Assembly (NCBI GenBank): GCA_000230935.2
Contig: AGIQ01000004.1
Location: 310,001 to 374,000, forward strand
DNA: 64,000 bases
Source of the DNA: Mycolicibacterium rhodesiae JS60
GTDB taxonomy: Bacteria > Actinomycetota > Actinomycetes > Mycobacteriales > Mycobacteriaceae
Direction: 5' to 3'
The notes under the pieces were generated by a model. The model saw only the letters and a program-made list of their open reading frames with translations, was not told the DNA's origin and did not search any database. Positions 8,899-18,092 of this stretch are shown here, piece after piece. A program made the position numbers and the translations under genes. Each line of letters opens with the position of its first letter. Position 1 is the stretch's first letter.

Positions 8899-10303
8899 CT
8901 ACAACCCCGCCAGCTGGGGCAGGGTGGTGTGGGCGATCAGGAAGTAGATGATCAGGCCGGTGCCGTCGACGATGGTGGCGATCATCGGTGCCGACACGAC
9001 GGCGGGGTTGACCCGGCACTTCTTCAGCAGCAGCGGCAGGACCGACGAGACCAGGGCCGACCACAGCACGATCGCGGCAGCGGCCATGGTCAGCGCGACA
9101 AGGAAGCCGGTCGACAACTCCTTGACCAGGATCCGCGGCAGGTCACGCAGCTGCACCTGGCCGGTGCCCATGGCCCGCACCAGCGTGGTGGCGATCTGGG
9201 TGCCGGTGTTGCCGCCGGTGCCGATCAGAAGGGGGATGAAGAAGGCCAGCCGCGACGACGGCCTCCATTTCGTCCTCGAACGCCCGCAGCGCAGTGCCGG
9301 TGTAGGTCTCTGCCACGAACAGCACGAGCAGCCATACAATTCGCTTGCGCCACAGTCAAAGTGGTGAGGCGCGAAGGTAGGGGACCTCGAGGGGTTCCGA
9401 GCCGCCCTGGCGTTCGGCGTCCCGCGTCGCCTGGGTCTCGAGGATGCCCGCTGCCGCGTCGGCGGTCGGCACGCCCAGCAGTCGGCGCTGATCGTCGACC
9501 AGCGACTGGGCGGCCTGCTCGGCGTCGACCAGCGGGCGGACCCAGACCGGATCGTCGCTGCTCAGTTCGGAGACCGCCTGGTCGGGCTGCCCCAGCACCA
9601 GATCCTGGAATTCCAGGAAACCGATCAGTCCGCGGTCGGCGTCGGTCACGTAGATCAGCGCGCGCTGCCTGGCCCGGCCACGCACCTGTCCACTCTGGGT
9701 GCGCACCACCCCCTCGGCTTCGGCGGCCGTGATCATGTCCGGGATAGTGAACACGTCGGGGAGCATGTGGGCGGCGACTGAGTCCGGTGGCCATCTCAGC
9801 ACAGCGCGGAGCGTCTCCGCCTGCGGTTCACTGATCTGGTCGAGCAGCTTCTCACGGGCCGAATTGGTCAGTCGCCGAAGGATTTCGGCGGCCTCGTCGG
9901 TGTCGACCGAGCCGAGTAGCTCGGGCCCTGTGACGGCAGTGAGCAGCCGCACGAATCGGGCGAGCATCTCCCTGGACATTTCGGTCACCTGGCGGATTCG
10001 CTCGACCGATCCGGCGCGGCGCAACCACTCATCGACGGCCTCAGGCGAGTCCAATTGGGCGGCCCGGACCGGTAGAACACCGAGCACGCCGACATCGAGA
10101 CCGGGACCCCACATCGCAATCCTCAGCGTCGCAACGTGCCGTCCTTGGACGTATGAGATCGCACCGTCTGCGCGCCGAGGTTGCCGAGGGGGTGGTGGCA
10201 CCCAGAGTTCATCTCGGCCGTTCACCCCGCGGGTCCGTCCTGTCGCGTGCGTCACACCACCGCGGCTGGCCTGCAGATATTCGCCGCTGAGCAGGACGGG
10301 CAA
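8899..10303 (-). pseudogene. mgtE: mgtE-family Mg2+ transporter, disrupted
   Basis: An intact MgtE is a dimeric Mg2+ channel with an N domain, two CBS domains and five membrane helices. All parts are recognisable but the frame is broken twice. The N/CBS part runs in one frame from about 10111 (open to 10303; start uncertain) to an in-frame TGA at 9356-9358 in the linker VPYLRASPL*LWRKRIVW. The same frame continues through LLVLFVAETYTGTALRAFE and then a one-base insertion near 9255 (GCGGCTGG where GCGCTGG is expected) shifts it into LAFFIPLLIGTGGNTGTQ and on to the family C-terminus GLIIYFLIAHTTLPQLAGL. The second CBS domain also looks a few residues short. Two lesions in one gene argue for a true pseudogene rather than a sequencing error. 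Confidence 0.85.
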
Positions 10304-10373
10304 TAGGCGTCGGCCTCTGGTGGTTCATACTGAGTGTCAGGTGCATCGAGTGAGAAATGGGCAGGCGGCAAGG

Positions 10374-11651
10374 ATGACGAGGCTGGACACCGTCGAACGG
10401 GCGGTAGCCGATATCGCGGCAGGTAAGGCCGTCGTCGTCATCGATGACGAAGACCGCGAGAACGAGGGCGACCTGATCTTCGCCGCCGAGAAGGCGACAC
10501 CGGAACTGGTCGCGTTCATGGTCCGCTACACCTCGGGCTATCTGTGCGTCCCGCTGTCCGGTGAGATCTGCGACAAGCTCGGCCTGCTGCCCATGTACGC
10601 GGTGAACCAGGACAAGCACGGCACTGCCTACACCGTCACGGTGGACGCCAAAATTGGTGTGGGGACCGGTATTTCGGCGGCTGATCGGGCTACGACCATG
10701 CGCCTGCTGGCCGATCCCACCAGCGTCGCGGAGGACTTCACCAAGCCCGGCCACGTCGTTCCGCTGCGCGCCAAGGATGGCGGCGTACTGCGCCGCCCCG
10801 GTCACACGGAGGCCGCCGTCGACCTGGCCCGGCTGGCCGGTCTGCAGCCCGCCGGCGCGATCTGTGAAATCGTCAGCCAGAAGGACGACGGTTCGATGGC
10901 CCAGACCGATGAGCTGCGGGTCTTCGCCGACGAACACGACCTGGCCTTGATCTCCATCGCCGATCTCATCGAGTGGCGGCGCAAGCACGAAAAGCACATC
11001 GAGCGGATCGCCGAGGCGCGCATCCCGACCCGGCACGGCGAGTTCCGGGCGGTCGGCTACTCCAGCATCTACGAAGAGGTGGAGCACGTCGCGCTGGTCA
11101 AGGGCGATATCGCCGGGCCGGAGAACGACGGCCACGACGTCCTGGTGCGCGTGCACTCCGAATGCCTGACCGGCGACGTCTTCGGCTCGCGGCGCTGCGA
11201 CTGCGGCCCGCAGCTGGATGCCGCACTCGCGATGGTGGCCCGTGAGGGCCGCGGCATCGTGCTCTACATGCGCGGGCATGAAGGCCGCGGCATCGGCCTG
11301 ATGCACAAACTGCAGGCCTATCAACTGCAGGACGCCGGCGCCGACACCGTGGACGCCAACCTCGAACTCGGGCTGCCCGCCGACGCCCGCGACTACGGCA
11401 TCGGCGCGCAGATCCTGGTGGATCTCGGGGTGCGCTCGATGCGGCTGCTGACCAACAACCCGGCCAAGCGGGTGGGCCTGGACGGCTACGGGCTGCACAT
11501 CATCGAGCGGGTTCCGCTGCCGGTGCGCGCCAACGCCGAGAACATCCGCTATCTGATGACCAAGCGCGACCGGATGGGTCACGACCTGACCGGGCTCGAC
11601 GATTATGACGAGGCGGTCCGGCTGCCGGGCGACCTCGGCGGAGCGCTCTAG
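10374..11651 (+). CDS. ribBA: Bifunctional DHBP synthase / GTP cyclohydrolase II
   Basis: Catalyses two entry reactions of riboflavin synthesis: GTP to diaminohydroxyphosphoribosylaminopyrimidine (C-terminal RibA half) and ribulose 5-phosphate to the four-carbon unit DHBP (N-terminal RibB half). The 425 residues carry the RibB acidic motif DDEDRENEGDL (about 21-31) and RibA zinc ligands HSECLTGDVFGSRRCDCG (about 261-278), followed by RGHEGRGIGL. ATG at 10374 is chosen because it matches the family N-terminus MTRLDTVERAV; the open frame runs much further upstream across the mgtE remnant without coding meaning. It corresponds to M. tuberculosis ribA2 and sits two bases before ribH. Confidence 0.96.
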   Translation: MTRLDTVERAVADIAAGKAVVVIDDEDRENEGDLIFAAEKATPELVAFMVRYTSGYLCVPLSGEICDKLGLLPMYAVNQDKHGTAYTVTVDAKIGVGTGISAADRATTMRLLADPTSVAEDFTKPGHVVPLRAKDGGVLRRPGHTEAAVDLARLAGLQPAGAICEIVSQKDDGSMAQTDELRVFADEHDLALISIADLIEWRRKHEKHIERIAEARIPTRHGEFRAVGYSSIYEEVEHVALVKGDIAGPENDGHDVLVRVHSECLTGDVFGSRRCDCGPQLDAALAMVAREGRGIVLYMRGHEGRGIGLMHKLQAYQLQDAGADTVDANLELGLPADARDYGIGAQILVDLGVRSMRLLTNNPAKRVGLDGYGLHIIERVPLPVRANAENIRYLMTKRDRMGHDLTGLDDYDEAVRLPGDLGGAL

Positions 11652-11653
11652 AT

Positions 11654-12133
11654 ATGAGTGGAGGCGCGGGCGTCCCGGACTTTCCGGAGATGGACGCCTC
11701 GGGGTTGTCGCTGGCGATCGTGGCCAGCACCTGGCATTCGAAGATCTGCAACGCCCTGCTCGACGGCGCCCGCAAGGTGGCCGACGACTCCGGGGTGCCC
11801 AGCCCGACCGTCGTCCGTGTGCTCGGCGCCATCGAAATCCCGGTCGTCGCACAGGAACTCGCCCGCACCCATGACGCGGTCGTCGCACTCGGCGTCGTGA
11901 TCCGTGGCCAGACACCACATTTCGACTATGTGTGTGATGCCGTCACCCAAGGCCTGACCCGGGTCTCCCTCGATGCGTCGACACCGGTGGCCAACGGCGT
12001 GCTGACCACCAACACCGAGGAGCAGGCGCTCGACCGCGCCGGGCTGCCCGGATCGGCCGAGGACAAGGGCGCGCAGGCCGCCGCCGCCGCGCTGTCGACC
12101 GCATTGACGCTGCGCCACCTGCGCGGGGCATGA
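11654..12133 (+). CDS. ribH: 6,7-dimethyl-8-ribityllumazine synthase
   Basis: Condenses the ribitylamino-pyrimidine with DHBP to give the lumazine substrate of riboflavin synthase. The 159-residue protein has the family segments STWHSKICNALLDGA, GAIEIPVVAQ, GVVIRGQTPHFDYVC and GVLTTNTEEQALDR. The start ATG follows the ribBA stop by two bases, and the 3' end overlaps the next start by ATGA, so ribBA-ribH-12130 is a coupled operon. Confidence 0.96.
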   Translation: MSGGAGVPDFPEMDASGLSLAIVASTWHSKICNALLDGARKVADDSGVPSPTVVRVLGAIEIPVVAQELARTHDAVVALGVVIRGQTPHFDYVCDAVTQGLTRVSLDASTPVANGVLTTNTEEQALDRAGLPGSAEDKGAQAAAAALSTALTLRHLRGA

Positions 12134-12588
12134 CCACCGCGGACAACGACTGGGATGTGGTGCTGCGGCCCCGCCTGACGCCGTTGGTCGCGTACGTCGC
12201 GGCCGCCATCGTCGCCACGTCGGGCATCGTCGTCGGGGTCCTGTTCAAGGTCCGCTACACCGGGGCCGTCATCCAGACCGCCGACCAGGTGTCGATGGCC
12301 ATCCTCGGCGTGATTCTGGCCGCCGCGATCCTGCTGCTGGCGACCCCGCGGGTCCGGGTCGGCCCGGCCGGCATCGGGGTCCGCAACATCCTGATCGAGC
12401 GGGTCGTGCCATGGAGTGATGTTGTCGGCGTGTCGTTTCCACCAGGAGCGCGCTGGGCGCGGGTGGACCTGGCCGACTACGAATACGTCCCGATATTGGC
12501 CATCCAGGCGATCGACACCGAACGCGCGGTGGCATCGATGGACACCCTGCGCACCCTGGTGGACAAGTACCGCGTCACCGGATCGTGA
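12130..12588 (+). CDS. PH-domain membrane protein (Rv1417-like)
   Basis: A 152-residue protein with two membrane helices (about 17-37 and 55-75) followed by a small bacterial PH-like domain containing RVRVGPAGIGVRN and VVPWSDVVGVSFP. It starts within the ATGA overlap with the ribH stop, so it is translated with the riboflavin genes; the same neighbour is present in M. tuberculosis. Its role is not established. Its 3' end overlaps the opposite-strand acetyltransferase by 14 bp. Confidence 0.85.
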   Translation: MTTADNDWDVVLRPRLTPLVAYVAAAIVATSGIVVGVLFKVRYTGAVIQTADQVSMAILGVILAAAILLLATPRVRVGPAGIGVRNILIERVVPWSDVVGVSFPPGARWARVDLADYEYVPILAIQAIDTERAVASMDTLRTLVDKYRVTGS

Positions 12589-13039
12589 GTCTCATCACCA
12601 CTTCGCCCGCCGCGCCGCCGGTGGGCACTTCGGTGAATCCCAGCCGCTCGTAGACCGCGCGCGCGGCCGCGTTGTCGGGGGCCATCCGTAGCGTCGCCGT
12701 GCGCACCCCGCGCCCGCGTGCCCAGTGCAGCGCCGTGGCCACCAGGCGGCGGCCCAGCCCGCGTCCGCGTGCGCCGGGGTCGAGCCACAGCGAGTACACG
12801 TAAGCCGTCTCGGGGCTCTCCTGGTAGACGGCGACCATGCCGACGGCCTCGCCGGCCAGGACCGCCACGAACTGGGCGTGATCGCGCAGTCGCCTGCGCC
12901 AGTCGGCGGGGGAGTAGCCGGCCTCGGCGACATACTGCTGGTCCGTTGTCCCGAACGTGTCGGAGAGTGCCCGCAGCCGGAGTTCGGCGAATTGTTCCCA
13001 GTCCGACTCGGTGAGGCGGGTGATGCGCGCTGCTGGCAC
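12575..13039 (-). CDS. GNAT-family N-acetyltransferase
   Basis: The fold is a typical GNAT: an N-terminal ITRLTESDWEQFAELRLRAL, the acetyl-CoA loop DPGARGRGLGRRLV (R/Q-x-x-G-x-G/A type) and the late motif NAAARAVYERLGF. The substrate is unknown. Two GTG starts are possible. GTG at 13039 (MPAARITRLT) has TACCGT seven bases upstream and fits a leaderless transcript; GTG at 13045 adds two residues. The gene is divergent from uvrC with only 46 bp between the starts. Confidence 0.85.
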   Translation of the reverse strand: MPAARITRLTESDWEQFAELRLRALSDTFGTTDQQYVAEAGYSPADWRRRLRDHAQFVAVLAGEAVGMVAVYQESPETAYVYSLWLDPGARGRGLGRRLVATALHWARGRGVRTATLRMAPDNAAARAVYERLGFTEVPTGGAAGEVVMRLTIR

Positions 13040-13046
13040 GCACACG

Positions 13047-13078
13047 ACGGTAATGCCTGTCGGTGCTCGGACTAACCT
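13047..13078. promoter_or_regulatory. Face-to-face leaderless promoters, GNAT / uvrC
   Basis: TACCGT on the minus strand (13052-13047) is seven bases before the GNAT GTG at 13039. TAACCT on the plus strand (13073-13078) is seven bases before the uvrC GTG at 13086. Each -35 region would lie under the other gene's promoter or start, so the two promoters probably interfere. Confidence 0.5.
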
Positions 13079-13085
13079 TGTGGAC

Positions 13086-15146
13086 GTGCCCGATCCGTCG
13101 ACGTACCGCCCGGCGCCCGGGTCGATTCCGGTCGAACCGGGTGTCTATCGATTCCGGGATCCGCATGGCCGGGTGATCTACGTCGGCAAGGCGAAGAGCC
13201 TGCGCAGCCGGCTCACGTCGTACTTCCAGGACATCTCCGCCCTGCATCCCCGCACCCGCCAGATGGTGACCACCGCGGCCAAGGTCGAGTGGACGGTGGT
13301 CAACACCGAGGTCGAAGCCCTGCAGCTGGAATACAACTGGATCAAGGAATTCGATCCGCGGTTCAACGTCCGGTACCGCGACGACAAGTCCTATCCGGTG
13401 CTGGCCGTGACGCTGGGCGAGGAGTACCCGCGGCTGTTCGTCTACCGCGGCCCGCGGCGCAAGGGCGTCCGCTACTTCGGGCCGTACTCGCATGCCTGGG
13501 CGATTCGCGAGACGTTGGACCTGCTGACCCGGGTCTTTCCGGCGCGCACCTGTTCTGCGGGAGTGTTCAAGCGGCACAGTCAAATCGAGCGTCCGTGTCT
13601 GCTGGGCTACATCGACAAGTGCTCGGCGCCGTGCGTCGGCCGGGTCAGCGCCGAAGAGCACCGCAAGATCGTGCTGGACTTCTGCGACTTCCTGTCCGGC
13701 AAGACCGACCGTTTCGCCCGCGAACTGGAACAGCAGATGAACGCCGCGTCGGCCGAACTCGACTTCGAACGGGCGGCCCGGCTGCGCGACGATATCGCCG
13801 CGCTCAAGCGCGCGCTGGAGAAGCAGGCCGTCGTGCTCGGTGACGGCACCGACGCCGACGTCGTCGCCTTCGCCGACGACGACTTGGAGGCTGCCGTACA
13901 GGTGTTCCACGTCCGCGGCGGCCGGGTGCGCGGCCAGCGCGGCTGGGTGGTCGAAAAGCCCGGTGATCCGGGCGATGCCGCTGATGCTGCGCTGGTCGAA
14001 CAGTTCCTCACCCAGTTCTACGGTGAGCAGGCCGAGTTGGGTGGCGCCGCAGATGAAGCCACCAATCCGGTGCCGCGCGAGGTCTTGGTGCCGTGCCTGC
14101 CGCCGAATGCCGACGAGCTGGGTGAATGGCTCTCCGGGCTGCGCGGCTCACGGGTGGCACTTCGGGTGCCGCAACGCGGTGACAAGAAGGCACTGGCCGA
14201 GACGGTACACCGCAATGCCCAGGAAGCGTTGCAACAGCACAAGCTCAAGCGCGCGGGTGACTTCACCGCCAGATCTGCTGCGCTGCAGAACATTCAGGAA
14301 TCGCTGGGCCTGGCCGATGCGCCACTGCGGATCGAGTGCGTCGACATCAGCCATGTGCAGGGCACCGATGTGGTGGCCTCCCTTGTGGTGTTCGAAGACG
14401 GTCTGCCGCGCAAATCGGACTATCGGCACTTCGCGATCCGGGACGCCGCGGGCGAGGGCCGCTCCGACGACGTCGCCTCGATCGCGGAGGTGACGCGGCG
14501 GCGGTTTACCCGGCACGTCGCCGAGCAGCAGCAGACGTTCGAGGAATTCAGCGCTCGGTCTGATGTCGCCGGCCCGGCGGCTCTCCAGCCCGATGTCGCC
14601 GGCCAAACGGCTCCGCCAGGCAAGTCCCGCAAGTTCGCCTATCCGCCGAACCTCTATGTCGTCGACGGCGGCGCCCCTCAGGTCAATGCCGCCCAGGCCG
14701 TGCTCGACGATCTCGGTGTCGCCGACGTCGCGGTCATCGGGCTGGCCAAGCGCCTCGAGGAGGTGTGGGTGCCAGCCGAACCGGACCCGCTCATCTTCCC
14801 GAGGAACAGTGAGGGCCTCTATCTGCTGCAGCGGGTGCGCGATGAGGCCCACCGGTTCGCGATCACCTACCACCGCAGCAAGCGGTCCAAGCGGATGACG
14901 GCCTCGGCGCTGGACGCGGTGCCCGGGCTCGGCGACATCCGGCGCAAGGCGCTGGTGACTCATTTCGGATCGCTGGCCAGGCTGCGGCAGGCGAGCGTCG
15001 AGGAGATCACGGCGGTGCCGGGGATCGGCACGGCGACCGCGGCCGCGGTACTGGAAGCCTTAGGTGTGACAGTGGATTCGTCGGGATCGGCTGCGCGGGG
15101 CGAGCCGGTCCGTCAAGATCAGTCTGCTGAACAGGCGACGAGATGA
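13086..15146 (+). CDS. uvrC: Excinuclease ABC subunit C
   Basis: The nuclease of UvrABC nucleotide excision repair; it cuts on both sides of the lesion. The 686 residues show the GIY-YIG domain (about 16-94, with GVYRFRD and GRVIYVGKAKSLRSRL), the UVR coil that binds UvrB (LDFERAARLRDDIAALKRA, about 225-243), the RNase H-like endonuclease core (IECVDISHVQGTDVV) and C-terminal tandem helix-hairpin-helix motifs (VPGLGDIRRKAL, VPGIGTATAAAV). GTG at 13086 matches the family start MPDPSTYRPAPGSIP and has a -10 box seven bases upstream; the frame extends further 5' without similarity. The linker near residues 489-510 carries a short tandem-like insertion (DVAGPAALQPDVAGQTA) not found in M. tuberculosis UvrC as I recall it. 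Confidence 0.97.
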   Translation: MPDPSTYRPAPGSIPVEPGVYRFRDPHGRVIYVGKAKSLRSRLTSYFQDISALHPRTRQMVTTAAKVEWTVVNTEVEALQLEYNWIKEFDPRFNVRYRDDKSYPVLAVTLGEEYPRLFVYRGPRRKGVRYFGPYSHAWAIRETLDLLTRVFPARTCSAGVFKRHSQIERPCLLGYIDKCSAPCVGRVSAEEHRKIVLDFCDFLSGKTDRFARELEQQMNAASAELDFERAARLRDDIAALKRALEKQAVVLGDGTDADVVAFADDDLEAAVQVFHVRGGRVRGQRGWVVEKPGDPGDAADAALVEQFLTQFYGEQAELGGAADEATNPVPREVLVPCLPPNADELGEWLSGLRGSRVALRVPQRGDKKALAETVHRNAQEALQQHKLKRAGDFTARSAALQNIQESLGLADAPLRIECVDISHVQGTDVVASLVVFEDGLPRKSDYRHFAIRDAAGEGRSDDVASIAEVTRRRFTRHVAEQQQTFEEFSARSDVAGPAALQPDVAGQTAPPGKSRKFAYPPNLYVVDGGAPQVNAAQAVLDDLGVADVAVIGLAKRLEEVWVPAEPDPLIFPRNSEGLYLLQRVRDEAHRFAITYHRSKRSKRMTASALDAVPGLGDIRRKALVTHFGSLARLRQASVEEITAVPGIGTATAAAVLEALGVTVDSSGSAARGEPVRQDQSAEQATR

Positions 15147-16060
15147 CAGATCACAGCACAGGCGAAGACATGCGCACCGGCCAGACCGGCGAGGAATCGG
15201 GAATCGACGTGGTGTTGGTGACGGGCCTGTCCGGGGCCGGCCGGGGCACCGCGGCCAAGGTGCTCGAAGACCTCGGTTGGTATGTGGCCGACAACCTGCC
15301 GCCCGAACTCATCGCCCGGATGGTGGAGTTCGGCCTGGCTGCCGGCTCGCGAATCACCAAGCTGGCGGTCGTCATGGATGTGCGGTCCCGTGGGTTCACC
15401 GGCGACCTGGACTGGGTACGCAACGAGCTTGCGACCCGCGGCATCCATTCGCGGGTGCTGTTCATGGAGGCTTCCGACGACATCCTGGTCCGCCGCTACG
15501 AGAACAACCGGCGCAGTCACCCGCTGCAAGGCAACCAGACCCTGGCCGAAGGGATCGCCGCCGAGCGGACGATGCTGGCCCCGGTACGGGCCTCGGCGGA
15601 CCTGGTCATCGACACCTCGACACTGTCGGTGCACGGCCTGCGGGAAAGCATCGAACGCGCCTTCGGCGGCGAGGCCGTCAAGCAGACCAGCGTCACCGTC
15701 GAATCGTTCGGCTTCAAATACGGCCTGCCGATGGATTCCGACATGGTGATGGACGTCCGCTTCCTGCCCAACCCGCACTGGGTCGACGAGCTCCGGCCGC
15801 ACACTGGGCAGCATGCGGCGGTCCGTGACTACGTCCTGAGCCAACCTGGCGCCGCGGAGTTCCTGCAGACCTACCATCAGCTGCTGAGACTCGTCGTCGA
15901 CGGATACAGCCGGGAAGGGAAGCGCTACATGACAGTGGCCATCGGCTGCACCGGGGGTAAGCACCGCAGTGTCGCCATGGCCGAAGCGCTCGCCGGGCTG
16001 CTGGAGCACAACGAGCATCTGTCGGTGCGGGTGCTGCACCGGGATCTGGGTCGCGAATGA
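15143..16060 (+). CDS. rapZ: RapZ-family nucleotide-binding protein
   Basis: In E. coli RapZ delivers the sRNA GlmZ to RNase E; in actinobacteria the gene is kept in the uvrC-rapZ-yvcK-whiA cluster and its target is uncertain. The 305-residue protein has an N-terminal P-loop GLSGAGRG (28-35), Walker B-like VVMDVRSRGF, and the conserved C-terminal domain with LPNPHWVDELRPHTG and the phosphate-binding GCTGGKHRSV. It overlaps uvrC (ATGA) and the next gene (ATGA), indicating translational coupling. Confidence 0.93.
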   Translation: MTDHSTGEDMRTGQTGEESGIDVVLVTGLSGAGRGTAAKVLEDLGWYVADNLPPELIARMVEFGLAAGSRITKLAVVMDVRSRGFTGDLDWVRNELATRGIHSRVLFMEASDDILVRRYENNRRSHPLQGNQTLAEGIAAERTMLAPVRASADLVIDTSTLSVHGLRESIERAFGGEAVKQTSVTVESFGFKYGLPMDSDMVMDVRFLPNPHWVDELRPHTGQHAAVRDYVLSQPGAAEFLQTYHQLLRLVVDGYSREGKRYMTVAIGCTGGKHRSVAMAEALAGLLEHNEHLSVRVLHRDLGRE

Positions 16061-17118
16061 CCCGAATCGTCGCCCTCGGCGGTGGGCACGGCTTGTACGC
16101 AACGCTGTCCGCAGCCCGTCGCCTCACCCCCCACATCACCGCGGTGGTCACCGTCGCCGACGACGGCGGATCGTCGGGACGGCTGCGCAGCGAGCTCGAC
16201 ATCGTACCACCGGGTGATCTACGAATGGCGTTGGCCGCCTTGGCTTCTGATAGCCCGCACGGCCGGCTGTGGGCGACCATCATCCAACACCGGTTCGGTG
16301 GCAGCGGTGCACTGGCGGGGCATCCGATCGGCAATCTGATGTTGGCTGGACTCAACGAACTGTTGGCAGATCCGGTGGCCGCGCTCGACGAACTGGGCCG
16401 CATACTCGGCGTCAAGGGCAGGGTGCTGCCGATGTGCCCGATCGCGCTGCAGATCGAAGCCGACGTGTCCGGGCTGGACGGCGACCCCCGAATGAGCCGA
16501 GTGATCCGCGGGCAGGTCGCGGTGGCGACCACCCCGGGGAAAGTGCGGCGGGTGCGGCTGCTGCCCGGCGATCCGCCCGCCACCCGTCAGGCGATCGACG
16601 CCATCATGACCGCCGATCTGGTCGTGCTCGGGCCGGGCTCCTGGTTCACCAGTGTCATCCCGCACGTGCTGGTGCCCGAACTCGCGGCGGCGCTGAAGGC
16701 GACCACCGCCCGGCGTGCTCTGGTGCTGAACCTGGCCGCCGAGCCGGGGGAGACCGCCGGCTTCTCCGCCGAGCGCCACTTGCATGTTCTCGCGCAGCAC
16801 GCGCCGGGCTTCGTCATCGACGAGATCGTCGTGGATGCGGCCCGCGTCCCGTCTGACCGGGAACGTGACCAACTATGCCGCACCGCGAGCCTGCTCGAAG
16901 CTTCAGTTCGGTTTGCCGACGTCTCCAGACCTGGTACACCTTTACATGACCCGGCGAAGCTGGCTGCAGCGCTTGACGGTGTGCGAACCCGGAATACGAT
17001 TCCTGCGCCTAGTACCCTTCCGCCGGCCGCGTCCATGCAGGCCGGAGCGACTCGACAGGGGGACGGGGTGCAGGAACCCAGTGGCAACGGACCGAGAGGT
17101 GACGACCCGTGGCGATGA
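16057..17118 (+). CDS. cuvA: YvcK/CuvA-family protein
   Basis: CuvA (Rv1422) is needed for normal cell shape and cell-wall growth on gluconeogenic carbon in mycobacteria; the family has a CofD/2-phospholactate transferase-like fold and binds UDP-sugars. Seen here: GGGHGLYATL (8-17), VVTVADDGGSSGRLR, the diagnostic GHPIGNLML, and MTADLVVLGPGSWFTSV. At 353 residues the length is normal, with a variable tail (about 315-353) rich in Pro, Gly and Gln. It overlaps rapZ by 4 bp and whiA by 10 bp. Confidence 0.93.
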   Translation: MTRIVALGGGHGLYATLSAARRLTPHITAVVTVADDGGSSGRLRSELDIVPPGDLRMALAALASDSPHGRLWATIIQHRFGGSGALAGHPIGNLMLAGLNELLADPVAALDELGRILGVKGRVLPMCPIALQIEADVSGLDGDPRMSRVIRGQVAVATTPGKVRRVRLLPGDPPATRQAIDAIMTADLVVLGPGSWFTSVIPHVLVPELAAALKATTARRALVLNLAAEPGETAGFSAERHLHVLAQHAPGFVIDEIVVDAARVPSDRERDQLCRTASLLEASVRFADVSRPGTPLHDPAKLAAALDGVRTRNTIPAPSTLPPAASMQAGATRQGDGVQEPSGNGPRGDDPWR

Positions 17119-18092
17119 CGGCCGAGGTCAAGGACGAACTCAGCCGATTGGTGGTCAATTCCGTGACGGCCCGCCGTGCCGAGGTGGCCTCGCTGTTGCG
17201 CTTCGCCGGCGGCCTGCACATCGTGTCGGGCCGGGTGGTCGTCGAGGCCGAAGTCGACCTGGGCATCATCGCCCGCCGGTTGCGCAAGGACATCTACGAC
17301 CTCTACGGCTACAACGCCGTGGTGCACGTGCTGTCGGCCAGCGGCATCCGCAAGAGCACCCGATATCTGGTGCGGGTCGCCAAGGACGGTGAAGCCCTCG
17401 CTCGGCAGACCGGCCTGCTGGACATGCGCGGCCGGCCGGTGCGGGGGCTGCCCGCGCAGGTGGTCGGCGGCAGCGTCGGCGACGCCGAGGCGGCCTGGCG
17501 CGGAGCGTTTCTCGCCCACGGCTCACTGACCGAGCCGGGGCGGTCGTCGGCGCTCGAAGTCAGTTGTCCCGGACCGGAAGCCGCGCTGGCGCTGGTGGGT
17601 GCGGCCCGCCGGCTCGGGGTCAGCGCGAAGGCCCGCGAGGTGCGCGGGACAGACCGGGTCGTGGTGCGCGACGGCGAGGCCATCGGTGCGCTGCTCACCC
17701 GGATGGGTGCCCAGGACACCCGGCTGACGTGGGAGGAACGGCGGATGCGCCGCGAGGTCCGCGCCACCGCAAACCGGCTGGCCAACTTCGACGACGCAAA
17801 CCTGCGCCGCTCGGCCCGCGCCGCGGTGGCTGCGGCCGCCCGCGTCGAGCGGGCGCTGGAGATTCTGGCCGACACGGTGCCCGACCATCTGGCTGCCGCC
17901 GGCCGTCTGCGGGTCGAGCACCGTCAGGCGTCGCTGGAGGAGCTGGGCCGGCTCGCCGATCCGCCGATGACGAAAGATGCTGTTGCCGGCCGCATTCGGC
18001 GGCTGCTGTCGATGGCGGACCGCAAGGCCAAGCAGGACGGCATCCCCGACACCGAATCGGCTGTCACCCCGGACCTGCTCGAAGACGCTTAG
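17109..18092 (+). CDS. whiA: Sporulation/cell-division regulator WhiA
   Basis: WhiA is a DNA-binding protein that in Streptomyces co-activates division genes with WhiB; mycobacteria keep one copy at this place. The 327 residues contain the degenerate LAGLIDADG homing-endonuclease-like fold in the first two thirds (RRAEVASLLRFAGGLHI, RGAFLAHGSL) and a C-terminal helix-turn-helix (HRQASLEELGRLADPPMTKDAVAGRIRRLL). The GTG start sits inside the end of cuvA. Its last 29 bp overlap the convergent MOSC gene. Confidence 0.95.
   Translation: MAMTAEVKDELSRLVVNSVTARRAEVASLLRFAGGLHIVSGRVVVEAEVDLGIIARRLRKDIYDLYGYNAVVHVLSASGIRKSTRYLVRVAKDGEALARQTGLLDMRGRPVRGLPAQVVGGSVGDAEAAWRGAFLAHGSLTEPGRSSALEVSCPGPEAALALVGAARRLGVSAKAREVRGTDRVVVRDGEAIGALLTRMGAQDTRLTWEERRMRREVRATANRLANFDDANLRRSARAAVAAAARVERALEILADTVPDHLAAAGRLRVEHRQASLEELGRLADPPMTKDAVAGRIRRLLSMADRKAKQDGIPDTESAVTPDLLEDA

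Noticed and set aside
9143..9358. Frameshift between the CBS and membrane parts of mgtE at 9356
   Set aside because: The two sides are in the same frame; the lesion there is a TGA stop codon. The real frameshift is near 9255.
12477..13910. 477-codon minus frame over the GNAT and uvrC starts
   Set aside because: Covers two recognisable genes in other frames and has no homology-like content.
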